A stretch of DNA of 64,000 bases from Papaver somniferum (taxonomy: Eukaryota; Streptophyta; Magnoliopsida; Ranunculales; Papaveraceae): the NCBI RefSeq assembly GCF_003573695.1, contig NC_039362.1, positions 15,086,063 to 15,150,062 on the forward strand, read 5' to 3'. Positions within the stretch are counted from its first letter, which is position 1. Every line of letters begins with the position of its first letter. A program made the translations under genes and the position numbers. Below, in pieces: positions 47,315-58,908 of the stretch. The notes below the pieces were generated by a model, which worked only from the letters and a program-made list of their open reading frames with translations, was not told the DNA's origin and did not search any database.

Positions 47315-47520
47315 CCGCTTCAACACTCTCTTCAGCAGAAGCCGCTTCAACGCTCGCTCCACCAGAAGCTGCTTCAACGCTCTCCGGGACCTGCTCGCTC
47401 CAGAAGATGCTTCAACGCTCTCCGGGACCTGCTCGTTCCAGAAGCTGCTTCAACGCTCACCGGGACCTGCTCGCTCCAGAAGCTGCTTCAACGCTCTCCA
47501 GGGCCTACTCGCTCCAGAAG
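47315..47520 (+). repeat. T1 3' tandem repeats: two 27-bp and four 38-bp units
   Basis: All units begin with a variant of CTGCTTCAACGCTC and end CCAGAAG or CAGAAG. Units of 27 bp start at 47315 and 47342; units of 38 bp start at 47369, 47407, 47445 and 47483. The 38-bp form differs by an 11-bp CGGGACCTGCT-type insert. As 38 is not a multiple of three, the frame rotates, so this is not a protein repeat. Confidence 0.9.
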
Positions 47521-47624
47521 CTTCTTCAACGTTCTCTGCAGGACCCACATTCACATTTGAGCACACAAGGTTCATTTTTGAGCAAATCAAGCACGTGGTG
47601 GGTTCCACGTTCGAGCGAAGCAGG

Positions 47625-47960
47625 CAGCAAAGCCGGTGTTTGGTCAAGGCAGCAAGACCAGTGTTTGGTCAAGATAGCAAGGTCGATGTTTGGTCTAAGT
47701 AGCAAGGATGACACTCGAGCAAGCACATCAACCGTACGGGAAAATCAGGCACAGGACAAGGCCGACGTTTGAAACATGTACACAGTGGACTCGTGTTTGA
47801 TCGAAGCATGCACATCTTCCCATGTTCGAAGCAAGCATGCTCACATCGGGTCCCACGTTCGACCGAAGCAGGCACGCAGTGGACCCACGTTTAACCGAAG
47901 CAGGCACAGAAAGCCCACGTTCGATCAAGCAGGCGTATGATGAGTCCCACGGTTGAGCGA
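47625..47960 (+). repeat. T1 3' tandem repeats: 25-bp units and a degenerate continuation
   Basis: Units of 25 bp start at 47625, 47650, 47675 and 47700 (AGCAARRYCGRTGTTTGGTC type). They continue to about 47960 as irregular copies of CCCACGTTCGACCGAAGCAGGCAC. Together with the 38-bp array this makes the region between pol and the 3' LTR largely repetitive. Confidence 0.8.
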
Positions 47961-48304
47961 AGAAGGCAGTCCCACATGCCTATCAAACAGGTGCGACAGG
48001 GTGACGTTTGGTCGAAGCATATACATGGCGGGGTCCATATTCGTCCAGGGTTACATGCACAGTTTTCTATGGGAAGTGGAGCATATAAGTTTTATTCCCT
48101 TCTTGGTTCAAATACCTGAAGGAGGAAACCGGTCCCACCAAGGTCGTGGTCACGCCTGGCATACTCACACGGATGATTACCAACACGACCGTCTAGAGTC
48201 CCTCCAGGTAAACTTTCTTTATCTTGTCTTCTTACGTGCATACTCTCACCATCTTATGCCTACCCCACAATGATGTAACTATTGTGTGCTAGGCAGGGAC
48301 TTAA

Positions 48305-49041
48305 TGTTGATGGTGTATTTTTTTCAAGGCTAAAATTGTAAAAGAAAAAATTTAATACGCTGACATCCCGTAGAGGATAAAGTCATTTGAGTGATGAATA
48401 CTTCTTCACTTTACTAATTCACCTAGAATGGAGCATGTGGCAACAATCCCAGTATTCTGTGAATTAAATACACCCAGAACGGAGCATGTAGCAACAATCC
48501 CGATAATCTGTGGATTTATAACATTATTAATTAATGCTTGATTAGCCTTGTATTTCCTGTGATGTTCCCGCAGAATCCTCATTATTGGTGCGGCATGACG
48601 ACTGAATGTTTCTCTCAGCAGAGTGACACGATTCTCCAAGTATCGATAATGAGGCATGCACGAAATACCCGTATTGTCTACATCTCTCGATGTGTTATAC
48701 TAGCACGATTGAGCATCTGGGCTGTCCATGTCAGTCTCTGAAACAATCACGACCACGCAAGTTGGCCGCATGATTTAACCATCCTAGACGATCCTCAGCA
48801 GGAGCACGCTACCACCTTGATGACCACCAGCGGGCCCGTTTTTTCCCAGGTCGGTCGAATACATACCACCCCTCCCAAACAACCACCGAACGCCAGCTTA
48901 AAGTAGGATGGTTGGGCTGGTGTGGAGCAGCTTGGAAAAGCTTGTACGCACAAGACTGCCAATGTCGGTCTCAAAACATATCGTGGCCGTCCAACTTCGC
49001 CCGCATGGTTGGACGATATAGATCGTCCCATGACCGGTTGG
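48305..49041 (+). repeat. T1 3' LTR, part 1
   Basis: It starts TGTTGATGGTGTATT and matches 35449-36160 of the 5' LTR. It ends at GTTGG (49037-49041), the target of G2. The stretch before it (about 47960-48304) has no coding signal; AGGCAGGGA near 48290 is a weak polypurine candidate. Confidence 0.85.
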
Positions 49042-51069
49042 TGATGAGTGCCAAATATTGTATATATTTATCCCTTTTTGTTGGCATTTTAACTCATCTT
49101 TTATGCGTTAATTCTACATTTTATCCCATATTCTGTATTTTCATTGTTTTCAAGAATAAATATTTTTATTAATTAATTTTGCATTTTTAGGTAGTGAATA
49201 AAGTTCGGATGAGTCGCGGAGCGAAAAGAGCAGAAAAGTAGTGAAAAGCTGGGAGAAATTACGCAAGGAAGCCGCGAAGAATGGTGCGCACAACCTCATT
49301 TTCTACACACAAAAGCGCCTCCGTTCTCAGCCGTCAGATCAGTTCCCAGACGCATCCGATGGTCGCTCCTTCATAGAGCATCAAAATCTGAAGTCTCTGC
49401 CAAGCACCACAGCGCCGAAATTCCAAGCCTTCAGATTAGATGGTAGTTGAATCCAACGGTCGCTCCCTTGCTGTGCATCGAAGTTTGATATCTCCGCCTT
49501 ACACTACAGTACCTAACTCCATCAAGTACCGTTCATTTTGTTGTATCATATAATCTGACGGTCGCTCCAAGCTTCACTCCACATCACCGTCCGATCTACC
49601 TACCATCTTCGCATCTCGCAGCTCAGAGTCAGAGAACATCAAGACTCGATACATTCGCCTTACACCCTAGTACCCGAGCCTATACCACCTACCCAAACAA
49701 CCCCCTTCTCCCAAACAGTCGAGCCATCACCTACACCACCCCCCTCTGCAGAGCCACCTCCTGCAACTGCCGCACCACCATCATCACCACCACTCCCTGA
49801 TGCCACCAAACACCACCAGCTCTCCACAACAACCCTAACCCACATCATTATTTCCACTCTCATCAACTCTATGTCCTCCTAATCACTCAATTTCACGCCT
49901 CTCCCATGTCAGGAACCCTAGAGGTGAAATTGACAAATTAGGTGAAATAGAGTTGAAATTGAAGGCATGGAGTGATACAGGAGAGTCAGAGAATGGATGG
50001 GTCGACAACAATTTCAGAGAATTAGGTGAGATTTCTCCAATTTCTAAAAGCCCTAATTTTACTGACTTTGGGAAATATTTGGGGAAAAAGCTAATTTTGT
50101 GTAATGGGTATAAATTGATGCTTTGGGAAGCATTAGGGAGACACCATTTTACCTCTCTGGACTAGCCAGTAGAGAATTAGAGAAAAATTTTATGAACTGA
50201 AAATTATAGCACTTGTATGTTTACAGTTGCAAATTGCTTCTGTTATAGTTATTTGTTATGATGCAATTTATGTTTAACTTATCTCACATGATGTATGTTT
50301 GTTGCCAAAACATGGTTAGCATGAGCTAATCATCTTCAGGCCAAGGCTCAGTGAAGCCTTGTGCACTGTCAAGTGTGTTTGAGCTAGTTGGTTACTTCCT
50401 GTTGCTGTGTTGTGAATGTGCATTTGAGAGAGACCAATGCTCATAGAGCCTGTGATTGGCTGTACTGTCAAAAGACAGCCAATGCTAGGGGTGGACTAGT
50501 GAGCAAGTTGGTGTTCTTCCATTTCTAGTTGTATGCTTAGGAATGAACTTAACCTAGACCATGTCACTTGATTAGGATACAAGGTGGATCATGTGCTTTG
50601 GCTTGCCCACCACTTCTCTTTTAATCAATCTTAATTTCAGTCTTGTATGCTTGTATCACCTGTTACTTTTCTTGCCTTTCATTTTCTTGCATTTTATAAC
50701 TATTGTGCACTGAAGTCAGTGCACTGAACACAATCTTGCCTCTTGCCCTTGGCTGCCAAGCCTTGGTTATTTGTTGCTTTTCTTAACTGCTTCTTTATTG
50801 CCTTCCCCTGCATTTTTGGTTCTTTGCTTATCTTTCCCTGCTGTGGTTCTTAGCCTGTTTCTCTATTGCTTTATATTGTGTTCTTGGTTGTAAGCCTGAA
50901 ACTTTGTTTGCCTTTAGCTTACTGCCATAGTGCATTGCTACTCTTTTTAGCCTAGGAAAACTTCTCATATGCTCCTCTCCCTGTGGACAAACCCCTATTC
51001 ACTCTTTTACTACAAATATTGACCTTGTATACTTGCAAGCATATTGTGTGCATCTTAGAATTCACACCA
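49042..51069 (+). repeat. G2 5' LTR
   Basis: It starts TGATGAGTGCCAAATATTG and ends AATTCACACCA. The start matches the G1 and G3 LTR starts in minus orientation, while the body is largely different from G1. Confidence 0.92.
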
Positions 51070-51075
51070 AGTTTT

Positions 51076-51093
51076 TGGCGCCGCTGCCGGGGA
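51076..51093 (+). other. G2 primer binding site (tRNA-Asp type)
   Basis: TGGCGCCGCTGCCGGGGA lies six bases after the LTR end, identical to the G1 and G3 sites. Confidence 0.92.
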
Positions 51094-51975
51094 GCTGGCT
51101 GCCTTATCTGTGAAGTTTTCAAGGTCTGCTGTTGGTGTGCAAGTGTTGGTGACTCTGCTGTGAAGCTGCTGTTGCCAACTTTTTGCTGCTGCTGGTGCTG
51201 TTGCAGTGCTGCTGCCAAGTCTGCTGTTGCCAACTTTCTGCTGCTGCTGGTGCTGTTGCTGCCAAGCTGTTGCCAAGCTTGCTGCCAACACTTGCCAAGC
51301 TTGCTGCCAACACTTGCCAAGCCTGCTGCCAACCTCTGCTGCTGGGCTTGTGCAACTTCTTCTGAACTGGGCTTGTGCCAACTGAGCTGGGCTCAGTAAC
51401 CTCAACTTCTGCTGGGCTTGTGCAACTTCTGCTCTTGGGCTTGCAATTTCAGCTGGGCTCCGTTGCTGCTCTGCTGGGCTCTGCTACCTGCTGCTGCTGG
51501 GCTTGGACGTGAGCTGCTAGGACGATCCTAAAGCCCAACTGGGCTTGCAACTAAAAGGGGACTAAAAGCCTATTTTTGGGCTTCCCTCCAAAAACAAGTA
51601 AGCCTAACCCATGAGTTAACCCACTTGGGCCTCATTTAAATTCAAATTTGGGCTTGTAATAATTTTTAATTATTTATTTGGGATTGTAATAATTTTTATT
51701 TTCTTTTTTTTTTTTTTATTTGGGATTGTAATATTTTTTTTATTTTCTTTTATGGGTTGTTTAATTATTATTATTGTTTTTATTTTCTTTTATGAGTTGT
51801 GATAATTTATGCTAGGTTTAGTTCAAAAATTTTCCAAAGCCCAATTTTAAACCAAAAACAAAATCCCTTCTTAAACCAAAACCCATTCAAAACCAAATCT
51901 TCATAACCCTTGTGGGCCAAATTGTTTCCGATTGCTCTGTCTGACCAACATGTTAGTTAAGGTACCTACTAGGAC
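51094..51975 (+). other. G2 leader with GCTGCTG-rich imperfect tandem repeats
   Basis: From about 51120 to 51350 the word TCTGCTGTTGCCAACTTT recurs followed by GCTGCTGCTGGTGCTGTTGC, then CTTGCTGCCAACACTTGCCAAG recurs at about 22-bp spacing. From 51350 GCTGGGCTTG is repeated. A/T-rich runs follow to the gag start. The frames here translate to low-complexity peptides on both strands, which I do not count as genes. Confidence 0.75.
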
Positions 51976-53500
51976 ATGATTGTGACCTACAGAGACCAGA
52001 CAAACAGACTTGTTAGAATTAACCCAGACGAACCTATCGAAATTCTAAGTTCTGAGGGAGACAGTCCAGATCAACCAGAAACAATGGGAGAACCCGTACC
52101 CTCAAGGATTATATGTACCCAACTAGAGCCAGTCAACCTTCTTGTATTTGCTGCCCGAGGCTAATGGCCATTATGAGCTGAAATCAGCACAATACAGATG
52201 CTTCCTATTTTTAGAGGTGTTGAGAATGAAAACCCGTACCACCACGTGAGAGAATTCGAGGAAATTTGTGGAACTCTGCGTTTCACTCAAATGACCGACG
52301 AAACCCTGAAGTTAAGGCTTTTTCCTTTTCCCTGAAAGATAAGGCAAAGGCCTGGCTCTATGCTTTACAGCCTCAATCCATCATGACATGGGATGACCTC
52401 ATAAAGGAGTTTTTCAAAAAGTTTTTCCCGAACCACAAGACTGCGACAATTCGTCAAAGTCTGAATAGCTTTGTGCAATTAGAAGGTGAGACCTTAGCTA
52501 GATACCTGGAGAGATTCAATGAATTATTGCTCCAATGTCCCCATCATGGTTTTGAAAAATGGAGACTTGTGCAAATTTTGTATGAAGGTCTAGATGTGTC
52601 CACCCGAACAACGGTTGAGTCGATGTGTAATGGTCTATTCGTAGATAAAACTGCTGACGCGTCTTGGGACTTCTTGATTGAAGTAGCTGAAAAGACGCAA
52701 CAGTGGGAATCCATCCGTGAAACCAGAAAGACTACATCCGAAGCAAAGGCTTTTAGGATTGAAGCGGATTTTGAGGGAGAGCAAACATGGCATCAATAGT
52801 TAGGAGATTAGAAGAGTTAGAACTACATAAAAATTCAAAACCTTCCACCACTACTCTCCGAGAACATGTCGCTTCATCTGTTTGTGCTGCTTGTAACGAC
52901 CCCAACCATCAATTCCAAAATTGTCCAGATTTGCTTGCAGTCCAGGAGTCTAGGCTTGAACAGGCACATGCCATGTTTCAAAAACCAGAGCATAACCCTT
53001 ATTCACAGACCTACAATCCAGGATGGAGAAACCACCCTAACTTTTCATGGTCAAAAGGACCCACTCAAGGACCATCTCAACCCAATCAGAGCTATCAAAA
53101 CAATCAGGGATATCAGAACAATCAAGGTTATCAACACCCGAGAAACCCTCAACAACAATCAAACTCTCAACAACAATCATATCCTCAACACAATACCGAC
53201 AAGAGATTATCCACCCTAGAGGAAATGTTCCAGAGTTTGATGCAAAGTCAGAAAAATCTAGATCAAAAGATGGATCAAATATGTGAGAGAGAAAAGGGTA
53301 AACTTCCGAGCCAACCCCAACAAAATCCAAAGAGGATATTTCAAACAGGCACAACATCCTGCACTGAAACCTCACCTGATCAAATCCATGCCATTACCAC
53401 CCTCCGAAGTGGTAAAGTCATCGAGAACAACGTGGCGAACCTAATGAATCTGATACAAATTCCACGTGTCTCCACAACCCCAGAAAACCAAAGAATCTGA
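51976..53500 (+). pseudogene. gag: G2 gag, three frames
   Basis: It starts MIVTYRDQTNRLVRINPDEP as in G1. A deletion near 52100 and further changes near 52150-52330 break the N-terminal part; the gag domain is readable from 52266 ([36 protein letters not shown]). Another frameshift lies at about 52785. The zinc knuckle VCAACNDPNHQFQNC keeps the full CX2CX4HX4C spacing, unlike G1. The Gln/Asn/Tyr-rich linker carries a tandem duplication ([12 protein letters not shown]). The frame is lost again at about 53440. Confidence 0.88.
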
Positions 53501-54448
53501 GCAAGTTGGAAAATCTGACAATTCTACTGCTGTGAATGTCCCTTTGCCAACTCATCTTCCTGTTGCCCCATTTCCTCAAAGATTGATCTATCAACAGAAA
53601 AGTACCCATTACAATGAGATGTTAGATCTGTTCAAGAGAGTCAACATCAACATTCCTTTTCTTGAAGCAATCAAGCAAATCCCTGCTTATGCCAAATTCC
53701 TCAAAGACTTGTGTACTCAAAAGCGCAAGCTCAATGTGCAAAAACGTGCTTTCTTAGCTGAGCAGGTGAGTTCCATCATTCTGAACAAAACTCCACCCAA
53801 GTTTAGGGATCCAGGATGTCCAACAATTTCTTGCACTATAGGAGAACACACGGTCAATAAAGCGTTATTAGACCTAGGTGCAAGTGTTAACCTACTGCCA
53901 TATTCTGTTTATGAGCAGTTAGGTCTTGGGGAGTTGAAACCAACATCTATCACTCTACAACTGGCAGACCGATCTGTCAAGATTCCTCGTGGAGTGGTCG
54001 AAGATGTTTTGATCAAGGTTGACAAATTCTATTTTCCCGTAGACTTCATTGTCTTAGACACTCAACCTGTACAAAACCCAGACTGTCACATTCCTGTCAT
54101 CTTAGGACGTCCTTTCTTGGCTACGTCCAACGCGATCATTAATTGTCGGAATGGAGTGTTAAACTGTCTTTTGGTAACATGACGGTAGAATTGAATGTGT
54201 TCGATATTAGTCAACAACCTGTGAATCTTGATGATGATGATGTGCATGAAGTTAATATGATTGAAGGATTAATGCAAGATTCGTTGACTAACATTCTATC
54301 CGTCGACCCCTTTCAAGCATGTATGGAGAACTTTAACCCTGATTCCTATGATGATGCATACTGTAGTGACGTCCTATCTCTGCTCGAATCTGTACCTCAA
54401 ATGGACGTCACTGAAAGGAAATATGAAGTGGAACCACCCTATCTCTGA
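53466..54448 (+). pseudogene. pol: G2 protease region
   Basis: From 53466 a 238-codon frame contains the conserved pre-protease stretch ([20 protein letters not shown]), the catalytic block [18 protein letters not shown] and [18 protein letters not shown] short deletion at about 54160 (GGAGTGTTAAACTG where G1 has GTTGAAACTATC) shifts the frame into 54143-54448 ([11 protein letters not shown]). Protease core residues are intact. Confidence 0.88.
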
Positions 54449-55447
54449 TTCCAAGCTTATTCCATCCATTGTTGAGCCACCCAAGCTTGAATTGAAAACA
54501 TTGCCTAGTACGTTGAAGTACGCATTCCTAGGTTCTTCTGATACTTTACCTGTCATTATTTCATCATGTTTAGACACGGAACAGGAAAGTAAGCTTTTAG
54601 AAGTACTTAAGGAACACAAAGAGGCCTTAGGATGGACCATCTCAGATCTCAAAGGAATTAGTCCCACCATTTGCATGCACCACATTAACCTTGAAGAGAA
54701 TGCCAAACCATCGAGGGAAATGCAAAGGAGACTTAATCCTAACATGAGAGATGTAGTCAAAGGAGAGATCCTGAAACTACTTGATGCGGGTATATATACC
54801 CAATTCCCGATAGCAAATGGGTTAGTCCCATTCAAGTTGTGCCTAAGAAGTCAGGCATTACTGTTGTTCAGAACGACAAGAATGAATTAGTCCCTACTCG
54901 TACAACCACAGGATGGCGAGTATGCATCGACTACAGGAAGTTGAACACAGTAACAAGGAAGGATCACTTCCCGCTCCCTTTCATTGACCAAATGCTAGAA
55001 CGTGTGTCTGGACACAGTCACTACTGTTTTCTAGATGGCTTTTCCGGTTATAACCAAATTCACATTGCTCCGGAAGATCAGGAAAAAACTACATTCACGT
55101 GTCCATTTGGGACGTTTGCTTATAGACGTATGCCCTTCGGGTTGTGTAATGCACCTGCTACTTTTCAGCGTTGCATGATGAGCATTTTTTCTGACATGAT
55201 AGATAGTTTTCTCGAGATCTTTATGGATGATTTCTCTGTTTTTGGTTCCTCGTTTGACGAATGTTTGAAGCATCTTGCCCTCGTGATATCCAGATGTAAA
55301 GAAAAGAACCTTGTTCTAAATTGGGAAAAATGCCATTTTATGGTGAATTCAGGAATAGTTCTAGGACACATCATCTCAGAAAAGGAATTGAAGTGGATAA
55401 AGCTAAAGTTGACCTCATTCAACATCTACCACAACCTTGCTCTGTGA
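54348..55447 (+). pseudogene. pol: G2 reverse transcriptase
   Basis: The linker and the start of RT ([18 protein letters not shown]) lie in one frame. A one-base deletion at about 54793 moves the reading to 54839-55447, which holds [50 protein letters not shown] and [12 protein letters not shown] (FMDD). A one-base deletion in an A run at about 55383 ends the frame before the thumb. Confidence 0.9.
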
Positions 55448-56037
55448 AGGAGATCAGATCATTTCTAGGTCATGCTGGTTTTTACCGGCGATTCATCAAA
55501 GATTTCAGCAAAATCTCCAGACCTCTGTGCAGTCTTCTCTCCAAAGATGTTGCCTTCAATTTCGATGCTGCTTGTGTGAAGGCATGGGAGGAATTAAAAA
55601 CCCTTCTCACCACCGCTCCTATAGTCCGACCACCCGATTGGAAGCTTCCGTTCGAACTTATGTGTGATGCCTCTGATTATGCTGTTGGTGCTGTTTTAGG
55701 ACAGCGAGTTGATAGACTACCATATGTGATATACTATGCTAGCAAAACCCTTAATGATGCCCAACTCAATTATTCAACTACCGAGAAGGAATTGCTTGCC
55801 GTCGTTTTCGCATTAGACAAGTTTAGATCTTATCTGATAGGGTCTAAGATCATCATATACACAGACCATGCGGCTTTGAAGTATCTTCTTTCCAAGAAGG
55901 ATGCTAAAGCTCGCCTTATTCGATGGATACTCTTATTACAGGAATTCGATCTCGAAATCCGTGATAAGAAAGGTTGTGAGAATGTGGTTGCTGATCATTT
56001 GTCTAGATTAACTTTAGAGTCTATTGATGAATTGTGA
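55321..56037 (+). pseudogene. pol: G2 RT thumb and RNase H
   Basis: Readable blocks are [51 protein letters not shown] and [17 protein letters not shown], with the RNase H acidic residues present. The Arg codon that is TGA in G1 is intact here ([12 protein letters not shown]). A small insertion at about 56033 closes the frame with TGA. Confidence 0.9.
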
Positions 56038-57325
56038 GCTGATTAGAGAATCATTCCCAGATGAACAGCTGATGTCTATCTCAGACCTTCCTTGGTTTGC
56101 TGATATTGTTAACTACCTCGCTACAGGTAGGATGCCCTCACGTTGGTCGAGACAAGACCGCTCTAAATTCCTGGCTGAAGTCAAACATTTCCTTTGGGAT
56201 GACCCATATTTGTTTAAGTACTGTCCAGACCAAATCATTAGGAGATGTGTCCCCAACACTGAACAGAAAGATGTGATATCTTTCTGTCATGACCAAGCAT
56301 GTGGAGGCCATTTCAGTGCCAAGAAAACCGCTGCAAAGATCTTGCAGTGTGGATTCTATTGGCCATCATTGTTCAAGGATTGCCATGATTATTGTGTTGC
56401 TTGTGAACGCTGTCAAAAGCTAGGAAGCATTTCGAGGAGAAACATGATGCCATTGAACCCCATTTTGATTGTGGAGATTTTTGATGTTTGGGGGATAGAC
56501 TTCATGGGTCCATTTCCCATGTCTGACAGCAAGTTGTACATCCTAGTCGCAGTTGATTACGTTTCTAAGTGGGTAGAAGCCATAGCAACCAGAACAAATG
56601 ACCACAAGGTGGTACTTTCATTTCTAAAGGAAACATATTTGCACGTTTTGGTACCCCTAGAGCTATCATCAGTGACGGCGGTTCACATTTTCGTAACAAG
56701 TACTTTGAGTCTTTAGTACGCAAGTATGGCATAACTCACAAGGTTGCTACTCCCGTACCACCCTCAGACTAGTGGACAAGTGGAAGTGTCTAATAGGGAA
56801 ATTAAGCACATTCTGGAGAAGACGGTCAACCCGTCCAGGAAAGATTGGTCATTGAGATTGAATGATGCTTTGTGGGCCTATAGAACAGCTTATAAGACAC
56901 CAATTGGCATGTCCCCCTATCGTCTAGTGTATGGAAAGCCGTGCCATCTACCTGTGGAATTAGAACATCGTGCCTACTGGGCAATCAAAGAGCTGAACTT
57001 TTCTCTGGACGAAGCTGGAATTCAAAGGAAACTTCAACTCAACGAGTTGGAAGAATTGAGAAATGAGGCTTATGACAGTGCCAAGCTGTACAAGCAGAAG
57101 ATGAAGATGTTTCATGACAAGCGTATTCTGCGCAAATCCTTCACTCCTGGTCAGAAAGTCTTGCTGTATGACTCCCGATTACATCTTTTTCCAGGAAAAC
57201 TGCGTTCCAGATGGAAGGGTCCGTACCTAGTACGCACAGTTTTTCCTCATGGAGCTGTAGAGCTAGGATGTCTCCAACAAGAACGTTTTCAAAGTCAACG
57301 GGCAGAGATTAAAGCCATTCCTTGA
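56024..57325 (+). pseudogene. pol: G2 integrase
   Basis: The zinc-binding domain is intact ([18 protein letters not shown] ... [10 protein letters not shown]), followed by the core with [11 protein letters not shown] and [16 protein letters not shown]. One base is missing at about 56628, so the second catalytic Asp block (ISDGGSHF) is out of frame, and one extra C at about 56757 restores the frame for [20 protein letters not shown] with the catalytic Glu. A 2-bp deletion at about 57265 corrupts the last 40 residues. No active enzyme is expected. Confidence 0.9.
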
Positions 57326-58908
57326 GCCATTTCCACCCGACATTGAAACAACCAACCTGGAGGACCCAGTCTATGTGGACTAAACTGGTCCACTCTTTCC
57401 CTAAATAACCAAAAGTTTTCCAAATGTTTCCCTAAAAACCAAAATTTTTCTTTTCCCATCAAAACCAAATTTTCCAAAAAGTCCAATCCCATTAAAAACC
57501 AAATTTTCTTGTAGATAATGTGTTAGTTAAATTTCCTTTTGTATATATTTTGTGCTCATCCATTGTGACTCCTAATATGATGGATTTTTGCCTTGAATAA
57601 CGGAGTTTTAATCGAGCTTACCGTACAATCGGGTATTCTCTCTCCTTTTACTCTACTCAGCATGTTCCTCTTCATATATTGTTTTATAATTCTTTCCATA
57701 TTTTGAAACATTGAGGACAATGTTTAGTTTAGGTTTGGGGGTATAGAGTAGATACCATGATAATTGCTAATTGAAAAAAAAAAAAAAAAAAAATTGAAAA
57801 ATCAAAATAAAAAAAAATTAAAAAATGAAAAAAAATCATAAAAATGGAGCTCATTTACCTTGAAATGTTGACTCTTGTGCAAATATGTATTTTATTAGGA
57901 GTCTTAGTCTAGATATTTAGGCACCCTGATTCTAGCACAATTCACATAGTGATAAGAAATTTGCACGCGCACGATCTACCAATACATGTATGGCCTCGAT
58001 CTTCAAGGTGTTTGATAGGAAGTTACGATTGCCAATCACTTTAGAATACTGAACGAAACTTGACTAGCTTGTTCTTTGGTTGGTTGGGATAGAAGGTGGA
58101 GGTTACATTAAGAAAGACAACCATCGAATTTAACTGGGTGCATCAAAAAGGGCTACCTCTTGCAAAGTGTCATGTAATCTTTTGTTTCCTTTTGTTATGT
58201 ATCAAAAGTGTTTTCTCAAAAAAAAAAAAAAAAAAAAAAAAAAAAACGATGTATATATTCAGAAAAAAATATCAGAAAAATACAAAAAAATCAAGTATTT
58301 ATCAATTCCATCATCTCTTGTTCCAAAAATAAAAGAGATAGTCAATGTAAATAAGAGTCATGTAAAGAGTCATTTTTGTTGTTTTTTGTAAGCAAGGAGG
58401 GAGTATGCCATTGATGTACAACGCGAGTAATTGTGAAATACCTCCAACTCATTCACAATTCTCGTAAAGTCCGGACAGCTAGCTAGATTTCGACCTCAGT
58501 TCTTAGCCTGAGAAACTATCTCTTGGTGATTAGTAGTCATGACTTCAGATCTTTCTTTACACATGTGTAGATACACTTTACACTCTTATCACATGTCCTT
58601 ATTTGTTATCAGTGCTAGGATTGTGCCTTCGATAGCTAGATTGACATCTCCATTTTGCTGTGAGCTTAAACTGTTTTGCACATGTCACGTTTGATGGAAT
58701 ATGAGCTTATATTTTGACCTAGAACTTTGTAGGTACGTTCTAAGCAAACCTTCACGAGACTTCAACTCGTCCACTAGGGACACTTAGTGGTTTAAAAGGC
58801 TTAGTGCATACGCTAAATGCATTCGAGAGACCAGCGACAGTGGTATAGTTAGGATTTCCTTAGTTTTGTTTTACTTGAGGACAAGTAAAATTCAGGTTTG
58901 GGGGTATT
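57326..58908 (+). other. G2 3' noncoding region with polypurine tract and duplicate box
   Basis: The tract AGGTTTGGGGGTATT (58894-58908) abuts the 3' LTR, and AGGTTTGGGGGTATA lies 1.16 kb upstream (57731-57745). Each follows TTGAGGACAA. Two long A runs (about 57774-57792 and 58218-58246) occur. Conserved stretches shared with G1 flank the inner box. No env-like frame is present. Confidence 0.8.

Noticed and set aside
47195..47772. 121-codon ORFs with repeated LQRSPGPARSRS peptides
   Set aside because: The underlying 38-bp unit is not a multiple of three, so the peptide repeat is a by-product of DNA tandem repeats that rotates through frames.
50952..51405. Overlapping Ala/Gln/Ser-rich and Cys/Leu-rich ORFs of up to 138 codons
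   Set aside because: They are translations of the GCTGCTG repeat in the G2 leader on both strands, with no conservation in G1.
57326..58908. Env-like ORF expected in some Athila elements
   Set aside because: The longest frame is about 78 codons over an A run, without signal peptide or membrane segments. The same holds for G1 6400-7919.
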